From positions 5,113,354 to 5,177,353 of the forward strand of contig NC_085092.1 of assembly GCF_963422355.1 (NCBI RefSeq): a DNA stretch of 64,000 bases, given 5' to 3'. A program made the position numbers and the translations under genes. The DNA is from Corticium candelabrum (lineage: Eukaryota > Porifera > Homoscleromorpha > Homosclerophorida > Plakinidae). The notes beneath the pieces are model-generated. The model saw only the letters and a program-made list of their open reading frames with translations, was not told the DNA's origin and searched no databases. This document shows, piece after piece, positions 13,501-26,365 of the stretch. Position 1 is the first letter of the stretch; the number at the start of each line of letters is the position of its first letter.

Positions 13501-14817
13501 GCCCGATTTCACCGATTCCCTCCAATCTCAGAAGGATCTATGCAACTGCTTGTTTGATATAGACAATGTCTTCTTTCATTTCATTTACAACAGTATCCGT
13601 ATCTATAGAGTGTATAAGAGCAATAATCAACGGTAGTATAATTATTTTGTTAATACTAATTACAATATCTAAATATTCTACATATTATCTATTGCAAGGC
13701 TAAAACCTATTGGATATATAATTTTACAGGTCACACTGTGTAATTTATAAAAACTAATTGTATATGAATATCTTTATAAGTCGGTGCATTCTCTTTATTA
13801 TTCCTAAATTACAAGTAATGTTCAACATACAGCTGCCAAACTGCATGCGTATACAACAATTCAACTTAAATTAATTAATTAAGTAAACCAGATTTAAAAA
13901 TTAAAATAGAACGACAGTCATCATTATTTGTTTCGAAGACAATTAACATTCTAAAATTTGTGTTTCAAGCAGATAATTACGTATTATAGTATAGCAAGCT
14001 TTCTCGTTGTTAATATTAACAACATACACGTCTATGTATGGCTATAGAAAGCCTTTACTAACACATCAATCAATGTCTAATGTCTTCATTCTGTTGACTG
14101 TGTTTACAGCTACGTATACGTAGATAGAATTTATATCATCATGCAGTATGTATTTGTTATTATTATTTCACAACTTGAAACTGTATATATAGTTTTTGCA
14201 ATAATTGCAATTATTGTAATATGCATCACCGTTTTGGTTCTGAACACCTTCAGTGTACCAGCCTCCTGATTCTAATCTATACATAACACTGATCAGTAAA
14301 TGTTTGAAAATATTTATAACATTGCATGCACGTTACCATTTTGTGTCTTAACTCTTCTATGTTTGCTTTCACACAGAGCTGCCTTCTCCAAAGCTGCTTT
14401 CTAATACCAATTAACAGCAATTTGTGTAATAATTCTGGCATATATGGCAACTACAACAATCTTACCATGGAGAGTTTCTACTGCTTTCCTGTTACTTGTT
14501 GTTCTTTCTGCACATGGCTCTATATATTAGCAAACATCCATAAATTTGCGATATAGAAATATTGCATGTACACGTCTATAGCCTAGACAATGCAGCATGT
14601 ACTGACCAGCTCCAAGATGTTTGTAAGCCATCACGTATTGTGAGTCTCCTCTCATTGTGTGAGACCATTTTGGTTGCCCTCTTTCTCTTTTTCTTCTCTA
14701 CCGATATTGTACTAGCAGCTTTGTTTACACTGGCTGTTGCTATATAGACAGGTACATGCTATTATTACTACACTTGGCAACTAGCTAGACATATAGGTAG
14801 TGTACACACGTAAGTAT

Positions 14818-14933
<116 letters not shown>

Positions 14934-15603
14934 GCAGACCATCATGCAGTGTCACACACATTAAATTTACAGCGTCATGTGACATGTTAATTGATTAAGA
15001 TAGATGCAACTACCGTCATCATGTTCATCCCGACTGGATGTCGTCCAAAGTCACGCTTTTGCCGCAAAATCAAGTTGACAACAAACATTAGGTACACCGT
15101 CCACGCACTTTTAGTTAGATACACTGTACTTGTTTGTCTGGCTACAGGCATGCATGTCGATTGCGGTCACCGTATACAGTTTTTGTAAGCTAGCTAGATG
15201 CATGTGGCGTGGGGACAGCGAGATTCTAGCTCACAACAAACTAGGTAATACAAGAGTCTGCATGCTTTCAAGACAGATCAAATGTCGAATCTATAGGTTT
15301 ACGGGCCTTTATAGTCCACATATACAAAAACATAATCAGCTCCATCTGAAGTCTGGAAAGAAGTTATTAAGAATCTCATTTGAATCACATAGAAGTGAAC
15401 AAAATCGTTGAATGTAATAAATGGTCAAACTACAAGTAACTGGCAGAGTAACTTCTTAGACAAAACCAGTCCTCTAATGTGTGAAATCAATAAAAACAAA
15501 TTTGTGCATCTGTCTGTCTGTGTGTCTGTTTGTGTGTCTATTCGTCCGTCTGGCTTGTTTGTCTGTGTATCTGGCTGTGTGTCTGCCCGTCCGTCTATGC
15601 ATC

Positions 15604-16147
15604 CAATGGCGGATCCAGGATTCTCACAAGAGACAGGCGTGGACTGTCAGGTTCGGTAAGGACGTCATCAGTTAGTCACGTGTCCATGTTCAACATTTTC
15701 GCAGCTGGCCCTCTAGGATTATAACTATTTCAAATATTTCTGACAAGCTCCTGATCAGCAGCCCTCTGCTTAGGAGGACGTTTAGGCCAGTACATCTTTA
15801 AGTTTAGCCAATGACTTCTCTCCAATAACATGGTCGACCCTCCTGTGGAAAGTTTGTACAACGTTCGTAGAACTAGCCAGACCTTACCCGCTTTCACTTT
15901 GGAGGCTCTGGCTACGTGAGACTACCGAAGACCACTAGTCCAAGACAAGCTCATGTGCTTTGTGCCAAACTGGTGTGCTAAAGTTCTAGAGCTCGAGTTC
16001 ATGCATGAAACATACCTGCACGTTAGTTCAAATGATACGCGGGAGTCGATGAAAAAAAACACGAACACAAGCTGTACAGTACTAGTAGTCCCCGACGTGT
16101 ACTCTGCACGAGATACAGGCGTGCACCTCTCCCTAGATCCGCCACTG
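15604..16147. mobile_element. 544-bp TIR element with 5-bp target duplication
   Basis: The left end is CAATGGCGGATCCAGG. The right end, reverse complemented, is CAGTGGCGGATCTAGG. The flanking 5-bp duplication is GCATC (15599-15603 and 16148-16152). Copy B keeps the uninterrupted site (CTATCCATCTGTCTG at about 51697). There is no transposase, so it is a non-autonomous element. The CAGTGGCG-type termini are hAT-like, but the target duplication is 5 bp rather than 8. Confidence 0.85.
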
Positions 16148-16456
16148 GCATCTGTCTGTCTGCCTGTTCGTCCATCTCTCTATCCGTCTGTCTTCCTGTC
16201 TCTATTGTTGCCCTCAAGACAAGCAATCAAAAACTGTACACAAATAACAGCAAACAGACTACACGACACGTACACAACATTTACCAACAACTCACTCTAT
16301 AACAATAACACAGCAACCAATAAAACTACCAAATTCAAACGCATCATGAGAGAAAGAGAAGAGCGTCATGTGTGAGCATAACGTCTGTTAAGATGTAAGT
16401 CGAGGTAAATACCTTCCATGATTCAAGTCCAAGGTCAACAAAAGGAGTGGTCACGT

Positions 16457-16763
16457 TCAGTGAAATCCTCGTTCTACTCCAATTATAAGCATCGACAGTC
16501 TCTGCAGTCGACCGGAAAAGCAAGCTCGATCGTGTTGTTTTTGTTGTGCACGTCTACGTATCAAATCAAAGTAAAGCAACAACGTCGTTGGCGACTTTCT
16601 TCTTCGAACTTGATAGTGAAGATATCCACAGTTCGTTTGACATCGTTTGGCAATAGAGTTGAGAGCATCCGATCGAAGACCATCCCACAAACGATTCGCG
16701 CCCGTCTAGCTGTACAATAAGATCGTCGAGTTGGTCTTTGCTGTTGGGCTGATGGTCAGTCAC
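16457..16763 (-). other. Unrecognised open stretch just outside copy A
   Basis: Overlapping minus-strand frames of 65-77 residues cover this interval, one starting MTDHQPNSKDQLDDL. An alternative frame has LLPNDVKRTVDIFTIKFEEE. No family motif is convincing, and the frames overlap one another. It could be a decayed gag-like or host exon. Confidence 0.15.
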
Positions 16764-17008
16764 AAGAACCGTTGAAAAATTGCCGGTTGAATAAACAAGC
16801 TACACAACATATATTAACTTATATCAAAATGTCAGGATGGACAACACACACCTGAACTTCCTGAGAATAGAGGACAGCCTATCGTCTAGTTTCCCACTGG
16901 ACTAGTCTACTTACTAGCCGAACACGTTATCGTGTGCTCGTCACCACCGGCATCGCTAAGTGAAAATCACTGCCAACGGCGCGCACACACCATTTCCAGT
17001 ATATCTAG

Positions 17009-17092
17009 TCTCGCGTAGCCAGACCTCTTTCCGCCGCGTCGTACACTTCCGGGCGACGCGCGGAAGGGGACTGGCTACGCGAGACTAGATTT
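17009..17092. mobile_element. Short palindromic MITE (TCTCGCGTAGCCAGAC)
   Basis: The two ends, CTAGTCTCGCGTAGCCAGAC and its inverted form, face each other across about 40 bp and could fold into a near-perfect hairpin. Degenerate relatives of TAGCCAGACC occur near 7799 and 15879-15925, so this is a dispersed family. Confidence 0.65.
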
Positions 17093-17289
17093 TGACTCAC
17101 CTCACGATAGCTGTTTTTAATAGTAAGGCCATGGCAGCAACCACTACCACTAGGCATGAGAAGCGGTAATAGTATATCTTGCCTCTTTGTATAACATTTA
17201 TTAAACCTCACCAGACCCTTGCAGGCGTGACACTTTTAATATTAGATACGTTGATTTACGCAACATCGCTAGGTCGTAGTGACACGTGC

Positions 17290-17515
17290 ACTGTGTGATT
17301 ACACAGTATCTAAATAGCACGTAAATAGACGTAAAATACGAAGACACGTAAATCTTTCGTAATTTACGATCCTAGGTCGTATGTTACGTCTGAAGTGTAG
17401 TTTTGCGCGTGCACTTTACGGCGTAAATTACGAAGATCGTAAATTACGGTAAATTACGTGTCTTCGTATTTTACGTTTATTTACGTGCTATTTACGTCGA
17501 TTTACGAGCCAGTAC
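17290..17515. repeat. TTTACG-rich palindromic cluster (left)
   Basis: Many copies of ACGTAAAT/ATTTACGT occur in both orientations. The flanks of the cluster are inverted copies of one another (AGACGTAAAATACGAAGACA against its complement). The right part resembles the end of the cluster at 25490-25804. Confidence 0.75.
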
Positions 17516-17519
17516 TTGC

Positions 17520-18335
<816 letters not shown>

Positions 18336-18505
18336 GTAGCACAATTTTAAATAGACTACATTTAGTTTCAAAACATAGCTTCTTAGATTTTCCCACATAG
18401 ATGTGATATCAAAAAATTTTTTATTTATTGGCGATCGAAGTGAGCCACTATCTTGTTATGTCAATTGAAATCGATATATTTTATAAAAAATATGAAGAAA
18501 TAGAA

Positions 18506-18509
<4 letters not shown>

Positions 18510-18570
<61 letters not shown>
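18510..18570. repeat. (TA)n microsatellite
   Basis: About 30 TA units. This is cruciform-prone DNA. Confidence 0.95.
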
Positions 18571-18575
<5 letters not shown>

Positions 18576-18816
18576 TCTCGTTTCACTTGGTACTATCCAG
18601 AGCACACCGCGTGGAGGTGGAAACGAGCTGTGCTCCAAATTTGATTGGGGAAGGGTGTTGGGACCTTCCATCTTACTATCTAACAAAACAAATTGAAACC
18701 CAATTCAACGCAAAGATACTGATTCAAGTCAAATGTCAAGTTTCGACAAAAAAATGTCAGCTAAAACAGCAATAAGCGAATAGGAAATCCACAAAGCCCA
18801 TCTAGATAGAGGAACA

Positions 18817-21800
18817 CTAATAACGAAACATTACGTTCAACGTAGACGGAGAAAGAAGGAAGCAATCAGACACTGACGTCAAAATGGCGTCAAGGTGCCT
18901 AAAAATTCTACACTTTAGGACCCAAATGTAGTTACTACTCGGATCTTTAGCTACTACTACGGGGATGATGTCATCGATTGGCACGAATGGTTCCGTGTAA
19001 TCAACATTAGTTGGATCATTCGTGTTTATACTCCACAACATAGTTTCTGTGTCTTGCTGAGCTCTCCCGGCCCAAACGACTTCCGCCACTTTAATGGACT
19101 CGTCAGGAAAGAAACCTACTTCACCAAGTCGTAAGACTCTCGCAAAATAGACGTAAATAGGATCTTGTCCATCGTCTGTTGGTACGTAGACGCAGTGTGA
19201 CTCTTCTTCGTGAGAACAGCAATCCACGACGACTCAGAGGCTGGAACTTCATTTCCGCCCAGCGCTCCGACTGGTCTGACATGAAGCATGTTGCCAGGGA
19301 CATCTACATCAGGAATTGCTGTACGACGAAAGGATTTGAATTGAACATCTGGACCATGACGCAGTAATCTGATTCGACTCTCGTCGAGACCGAGAGCGTC
19401 TTCTGGCATCCATTCTCTCATAGTCGGAAAAGACGAGTCGTTGGCCTGTTGTTTTTCTTCTTCTTCTTCATACCTTGTAGCGAGATCCCCGTAGTCTCTG
19501 TTGTATACTCGAAAGAAATCTACCAGGTGACCGTACTCGACATGTCCTAGTATGTCCACTCGAGACTCTCCATAGAGATATCAAGATGCTCGTCCTGTGA
19601 CACGTTGTACCATGTACTGCGTATATCGCCGATCAAAGTCTTCGGCTTCTTGGTCAGACTCTAAACCTAACAACTGAAATGACTCCCTTGGATATAATGG
19701 GTGTATATTATATATCGGCGAGTCTGGCGGTACCTACAATCGTAGCAATGTACACGTGCTATGTACAGAAACGGTCTCCATGACTGTAGCTTCGGGGAAC
19801 CTTTTGTTGTGGGCACGCCTACTTAACATCCCCATTAATCTTTCACATCCAAACATCCATGTCCTGTATACAGTGCCATACTTTCGTATTGCTACAACGG
19901 AATGATGAAGAAGATGTAACATGACAACTTGCACAGAAGCTGGAAAGTTCAGTTCTACTTCAGCTAATGTTTCACGAACGAATTAATGATTCAAGGGCGT
20001 CTAAAGAAACGGCTGTATGTACTGAAGCGGCTATATCACGCAGACAATCAAGGAGACGAAACAAGACTAGTCGTCGACGTTCACCAAGCAGACCACGCAG
20101 ACAAAATTTTAAGATTCCGGTAGTGACTAGTGTCGGCCAATCGCTGGTGCGGTGTATCTTGTGATAATTGGTAAACCAGGAACCTGACTTAAAACCGAAG
20201 CTTATCAATAGACAAATGGACATCGCACGGTCATTGGCAATTCTGACCTCTTCCGGCGTCAGTTCCCAAGGCCCTGGCAAAGGTTGGACGTCGTCCTCTC
20301 CATCGTCTTCTGATGGCCATAAGTCAAGAAAGCGCCCGTGATCACGTTCTTCTCGTTAAACGTGGTCCCCGACTTTGACAGAATCTCCCGTGAGGCACCG
20401 AAACAAATGTACCGAGACATTCCGCTGTAAGTGCATAAAATCTGCTGGTACATTCCCATGCAAACCAAGTCGCACACCAGAAAGAGCCGCTACAGCTGTA
20501 GGCCCGTCGACTCCAGTCTTCTTTTGATATTCTCTTAAACCTCTCTCTGTCATTATTCCTTCCTGTATCCTTTGGCGTATGGCCAAGCATTCTCTTCCTT
20601 GGGCAATGACGCCTTCGTGATTTCGTGGTTCGGGTATGTCGAGGTCCTCTGGGTTGGAATTGAAGTACACTGTGGCGCTTCGTAAATGATGACTGAGAGA
20701 ACGAATGTACGCTCGGTTGTTGAGATAGACCACCTTTCGTAAATTGTGAACGTATTGTCCCTGAATAGTACAAAGATGACAACCTCGAATAGCGCCTTGC
20801 TCCTTCATGCATAAAACTTTTGACTGGGCTTCGTAATCCATAACTAGAATGTCAGTCACACCTCGTACTATTGAGCCATCACTGAGGACAATTCCTTGAT
20901 CGAATAGTTGGACAAATTCGTCAATTACGGGCCTTAGAAAAGAACTCACGTTTTTTAGAGAAGGACCAGGAATGATAATTGTCAAAAAGGAGTGGGCAAA
21001 TGAATAACGTAACTCTGGAGGCAGATTCAAAGTATGAGCATAAACAGGCCACCTAGAGTAGTCCGTTGACCTCTTGCGGAAGGGGTCGACACCATCAATG
21101 CTAATTGTTAGAACAAGATTTCGTCGATCTCCTTCCATGATACCACCATTGGCAAATAGAGATTTCCAGTGGTCGGTCTGATGTAGGTCATTTATGTAGC
21201 CGTTGCTTGGGGATGTAACATTGTGATGGTGTGTCAGCAAGCCAACCATTCGATCACTTTCCAAAACTTGTTTTAGTCGTGGAATTAAGGGCAAGACTTT
21301 GAAGGTTCTTCTTGCGGGACGATCGAGCCTACGACGTTTGGGCCTGTATGCCCATGATCTAGGTTGCCTGCGGTACCGTCTTACATTACATTCAGGACAT
21401 CGCTCGGCGTCGGTCAACTCTCCGTAGTAGGCACGACAGCCATTCGGACACATGTGAAAAGACTAACTGTTGAGGGCGTATTAACCTTAGGAACTGTTTG
21501 TATGTAGTTGGGAGACGATGTTCCTTTGGCAAAATATGTGCCATCGGCTAGAGCAACGATTCTAGCGCTTTCTTTGTTACACCACTGTACTGAGTAAACC
21601 AAGTTCCCAATAAGAGTACTGTCTCAACAATGGTTCTACTGGAGCTGGGGTAGAGATAGTCACACAAATTGCTCTGGTTATCGCTGTCTCCGTTTTCAGA
21701 CTCACCATCGCTGCTGCTGCCACTGCTGCAGCTGCTGCTGTCGAACTTGTGTGTATGTTGTTCTCCGTGTTCAGGACTATGTTCATCTGAAACAGTCATA

Positions 21801-22406
21801 TGTTAGAATATGTAACCTCCCTCTTACTGAGAGAAAACATATAACGTTAAATTTATAAGATTTAATAAATCTATTATCATTAATATAATTTTAAAAATAC
21901 GTTATTTTAAATTTGAACTAAAGTTGCGGCTAGAAAGCAAATTAAATTGTATGCATATTAATATTTAATTAATAATACATATTAATTGAATTTGTCTTAA
22001 TAACAAATATATATAATATAACAGTAAAACTATTATGTATATTAGTGTTTATATAAGATTCTATACACTTGTTGCATTTGTTTAGTATACTTACAAATTA
22101 TGCAAAAATTCATGCTCTAAATTCCACCTTGATTAGCTAATTGCACTCTAAATCTACTTCACCTGAAAATTGAACACCTGCATGCACGTCTTCTTCTGGT
22201 GACACTAAAGCCTCCATTTGCTCATCATTTTCGTGTTCGAATTCAGACGCTTGATCGGACTCGCTTGGCGTTGAAGAGTGTCGGCACTCTACAGCTGCAG
22301 GGCGGTGTATTCCGTGCTCTTTCAGATGTCTTCTGATTGTGCGTTCACTTAAACGCGATCTTCCGCGGCACACTGAACACACGCAGAATTCTTTTCCGTC
22401 ATCCAT
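18817..22406 (-). pseudogene. CACTA/EnSpm transposase (Tnp2-like), decayed
   Basis: This is a minus-strand transposase gene in several frames. The N-terminal block (22137-22406) starts MDDGKEFCVCSVCRGRSRL, a Cys-containing element followed by RTIRRHLKEHG, as in CACTA N-termini. The core (20356-21453) has MCPNGCRAYYGEL, a CPxC pair, TISIDGVDPFRKRSTDYSRW and PVYAHTLNLPPELRYS, which match the Tnp2 (Transposase_21) core. Then come GVTDILVMDYEAQSKVL and GCHLCTIQG. Near 19740-19975, FPASVQVVMLHLLHHSVVAI and YRTWMFGCERLMG match the DUF4218-type region. The acidic C-terminal part is at 18817-19559. Frame changes near 21450, 20340 and 19570 and internal stops show decay, though one or two could be introns. 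Confidence 0.8.
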
Positions 22407-22439
22407 AAGGAGTTTTTGATCCTCGCGTGTTAATAGAAG

Positions 22440-22600
22440 AAATTCCGCGTTTATCCAAACTTATTTGCAAGCGAGCGAAGCGAGCGAGTTTTCTCTATGA
22501 TTCAAAGGGGTACTCTGAGTGTCCGTCCGTGCTTACGTCCGTCCGTGCGTCCGTCCGTGCGTCCGTCCGTGCGCCACCACCCCTACCCAGCGGGGGAATC
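22440..22600. repeat. GCGAGCGAAGCGAGCGAG / GTCCGTCCGTGC repeat block
   Basis: A short palindromic GCGAGCGAAGCGAGCGAG motif is followed by tandem CGTCCGTCCGTG units (about 22520-22573) and two related GCNCCACCACCCCTAC segments. The last recur near 22713. It looks like a dispersed repeat end rather than host sequence. Confidence 0.6.
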
Positions 22601-24180
22601 GTTTAGGAATTGATAAATTCGAATCTTTCTTTGCTAGTTTTGAAGAAAGTAAACATACAATAGTTTACGTCATGTGACGTCAATTCTGGAGATGTTTCTA
22701 TGGTGACTGCGTTCCACCACCCCTACACCCAGGGGACAGCTGTTACAAATCGATCATTTTGAATAATTGTTTGTTTTTCTCGATGGGTGCCAAAAATTGA
22801 CACTTCACGTTATGTGACGTCACTCTGCAATTATTGCTATGGCAACAAGATTGAATTAGGCGTAAGCAGCGTTTTAACTTACATAGCGTCTTGTACTAGC
22901 TGTTTGTGACAGTTAATGCTGTTCTTAGCTGCTAATAATAATTAGCCGATGTAATAAAAGTTAACAACTGCTAACATCGCCATGGAAACATTGCTCACTT
23001 ACTGTTGATTAAGCATGCGCGTTTTACTGTGCGTTGCGCACCACTCCTAACTAGCCACCCCACGAGCGAATTGAAGGAACAGTAGTTTACACGTCTACAC
23101 CGTTGGCTAGGCGCTTCTCCGTTAGCTTGACTATTGATTTACGTAACTAACCGTGACACTTCATGTGACGTCATCGCTAGACACTATTGACTGAAGAAAG
23201 CGCGCAAAGTACACAGTCGAAAGAAATTTGAAGAAAACAAGTCACTTGCGACAGTAAAGGGTTTATTAATTGTACGAAGTCGTTTCGAACAAACCTGATT
23301 TGCTGTCCATCGAGTGCATTCAGCAGTATGTAGCTAATCTACCCTTGCACCTGGCCGATGCCATCTCGCTAGCCGCGGCCGATATGTTTTGTAACCGAAA
23401 TTGCATTGAACTATTTTGCTTGCCGACTGTCGCTCCATAGCTATATAGAGGACGTCTAAATCTAGTTGAGTGAAATATTGATCAAAGTTAGATCGACTCG
23501 TGCAACTCCACACATTAATTATCTAGAGAGTGATCAGTTTTGAGGCAGCTTTCGACAGTTGTGAGCTGTATAGGTGAGTGAGTATCGAGTCGTGTCGATC
23601 GCGGTTATCTAGAATGACATTTCATTGCGATCGATGTGTGAAGTAATAGACACACCTAGAGATGCAACAGTCGTGTTTTGCTTTTTGCCGCTTTGACTAT
23701 GTAACTGCTGCCCGAATCGATGCGTCTGCAAGTTACTACGGTATCTAGCGGCAGCTCTCTTTTCCTGATCTTTTACTACATACCGCTAGTGTATTGAACG
23801 ACGTATTCTAGACGTTGTTTTAAAATTTTACTCTGCAGCTGTATAGTACGTGCTCGCTCGCATAGGTGGGAATGCAATGAGCATCCATTATTACTTTTAA
23901 TTTAAAATGCAGCATCACTATGTTCTAGTGACACGTGCTCTGCGTGATTACATGCACTCCTCTCAATCGTTTGACACTAGGAGAAGCTCTTGAACATGCA
24001 TCTTCATTAATTAGGATTGATACCCCCGTTCAGTTCGTGCAAATGTAAGCCGTAGACAAAGGCTCTAGAGACCAACAGTTTGATAGAGCCGTCAATCACG
24101 ATCAGCTCCGCCCATGGGAGGGTCTAAGCAGTATACGATCGAGTTGATATGCGTTGAGCTGTCATTATACGCTTTCTGCC
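22600..24180. other. Spacer with weak repeats
   Basis: No coding frame is recognised. CACTTCATGTGACGTCA-type segments recur (about 22669, 22803, 23157). A segment at 23924-23953 (TAGTGACACGTGC) repeats the sequence at 17276-17305. Confidence 0.4.
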
Positions 24181-24187
24181 AGGAATA

Positions 24188-25035
24188 ATGGATGGACCGC
24201 CTGAGCTGGTGAAAGGGACTAGAGAACGCTTACGATACAGGGTAAGCTAAACTTCAGCTATCTAGCTAGTTAGGTATGTGCATGATTGACAAAAAATCGA
24301 TGTTCGTGGATCAAATAACTGCATCGTGCATACTAATAGCTATAGTTTCTTTAGGCAGAAATTAGATTGGCGGCGGATAGCCTTGGCAAGACCTGCTCTA
24401 GAGGAGACTTACTAAAGGCTTCTAAGGAGGTAAGCTTCGATTCAGAAGATGTCAGTATGATCTCTTCGATCGCGATCGGTGATCTCTAGCTAATATGCAT
24501 ATGTCTGTGGAAACAGGTTGTCAAGTCTACTCTAGAGTAGGTCTTGCCCAGGCTATGAGAGACATGCGGGAGAGAATGAAATGCGTGAGTATGACAGAGA
24601 GTAAGCGTACATTGTTTTGCACTGTTGTATGCATCTTTTTCATAAATTTCGTCTCGTGCTTCGATATCTAGACGAAGGCCTCGCCCTTCTACAGCAAGGA
24701 ATTCCGCCACAAGCTCGAGATCGTCGCAGCTCGTGCACTCTGATCCATCTCTTCACGAACAGCTCCAGCCAGTCGGTGGTCATGACGTCGATTTGGTAAA
24801 CCTGCAGCTGTCGCCGACTGCAACCTGTGAAACTATTTAGACAGGTTTCTTCGTGCACGTGACAAATGCAATTCATTAACACTAATCTCAATTCAATTTG
24901 TTGCCATGGTAACAGATGAAATAGATTATGCAGAGCTAGCGACAGTTGCAGGTACAGTAGCAACTTCAAGACAACAGGTGCTGTCGTTGCATCATCAGAC
25001 GCGCTGTCCGGTGGTGCTGGGGTTTCAAGCTAGAG
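24188..25035 (+). CDS. Possible small multi-exon gene, unrecognised
   Basis: Two exons are well framed: 24188-24241 (MDGPPELVKGTRERLRYR, donor GTAAGC) and 24356-24430 (AEIRLAADSLGKTCSRGDLL..., acceptor TTTCTTTAG, donor GTAAGC), both phase 0. The next acceptor at about 24518 leads to a stop after seven codons, giving a product of about 50 residues. Further exon-like segments follow, such as EIDYAELATVAG at about 24917-24950 and a downstream segment ending in a stop near 25031. Their phases do not join cleanly. No domain is recognised. It could be a short host gene or the accessory ORF of the neighbouring CACTA element. Low certainty. Confidence 0.3.
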
Positions 25036-25489
25036 ACTTCCAAATGACAGGTATTCTAAAAATGGATACTCTAGTATAGGGTGACTTAGAATTATTAGAC
25101 ATCTTTTTTGATACAGATTCCTTTTTAGTCGAAATCATTCAGATTATTGATGGGGAGATGATTATACCGGGGAGCAGAGGAAGAAAACTGTCATCCATGG
25201 AATTAAATGTATCGAGACATTAGCATCTCACTCGCGCTCATAGTATCACTGATCTTTTCCTCATAGAAGAAAATTATATGGAAGAAAGAAGATTGCCAAA
25301 TAATTTAATTAATTAACTTGTGATTTTGTAATTTGTGTTGTATGAATTTACAATAAAAGATTCTCTGAATTAGAATTATTTTGACAGACAATAAACGAAA
25401 ATTTTTCATATCTGTTTAGCAATCTGTCGCGTTACCGCATGCATATATGACTGAGTAGTAAATGCTACGTATATGGCAGTAATTGAAAA

Positions 25490-25804
25490 GTAATTTGGCC
25501 GTAAGTAGACGTAAATTTTACGTCAATGACCAGTAGATAAACTGTTTTCGCAACGTAAATAGACGTAAGTTAGAGTAAATTGAGTGGTAAACCCTACGTA
25601 AAACAATCGTCAATGAGCCGTAATTGCAACGTAAATAACCCGTAATTGCTATGTAAATGACCGTAAATGAACGTCAAGTGGCCATTTACGAATAAATACG
25701 TCTATTTACGAGTAGCATCGGCGTAATTTACGGTTTCAATACGATGATCGTAAATTCGATTTACGTGCCATTTACGTCGATTTCGAGCGTGCGGGCCAGT
25801 AGTG
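25490..25804. repeat. TTTACG-rich cluster (right)
   Basis: A dense run of CGTAAAT/ATTTACG motifs ends in ACGTGCCATTTACGTCGATT and GGGCCAGTAGTG. Read on the minus strand the end begins CACTACTGGCCC, a CACTA-type terminus. It could be the subterminal repeat of the CACTA element whose transposase lies at 18817-22406. Confidence 0.6.
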
Positions 25805-26365
25805 ATATGACTTGTGGGTTTGCTCTGTTGGTACAAACAGTACCACTAATAATCAACCAAATATTTCTTATTGCTTCTACAGGTTGCATGTTTTCACTCA
25901 CTCATGCAGCCCTTGCAACTTAGAATCTAGTGTAGAACTTTTCATAGGATGGAGATGGGAAGGGCATGTGGAAGGCATAGACAATCATTAGCGCTGACTG
26001 TCTAGAAAACTTCGAGACCATCCAGTGTGTTGTACAAATCACAAGTTGACAAGATCATAGTCGTGGCTATTAGGACAGGAAATAGAGGGCCAATCAAACG
26101 CACTCTTGGTGATCTACACAAGTTTAGTTGTGTTTACTCTACTGCTCTAGTAAGTTGGATATTCACGTGAAATCACTACCTACAGGTAACTCTTGTCTGT
26201 CTTGATGTTCTGTCATGATCACATTTCAGTTATTGTCATCACAACTCAATTATGAGTTTGATATCTTTATTCAAGACGTGCATGCAGTAACTATACTGTA
26301 TAAACATCTGTAGCTACAAGCTTCAAATCAAAAAACAATTTGATGTCTTGGCAGGCACACGTTGT
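25805..26365. other. 3' flank of the Roc-COR-Death gene, no gene seen
   Basis: Single-copy AT-rich sequence with no framed domain. Confidence 0.4.

Noticed and set aside
19116..19559. Independent 147-codon gene
   Set aside because: It continues the C-terminal part of the CACTA transposase in the same orientation.
22505..22573. Possible CRISPR-like spaced repeat
   Set aside because: The units are contiguous GTCC/GTGC tetramer variants with no spacers, and the DNA is eukaryotic.
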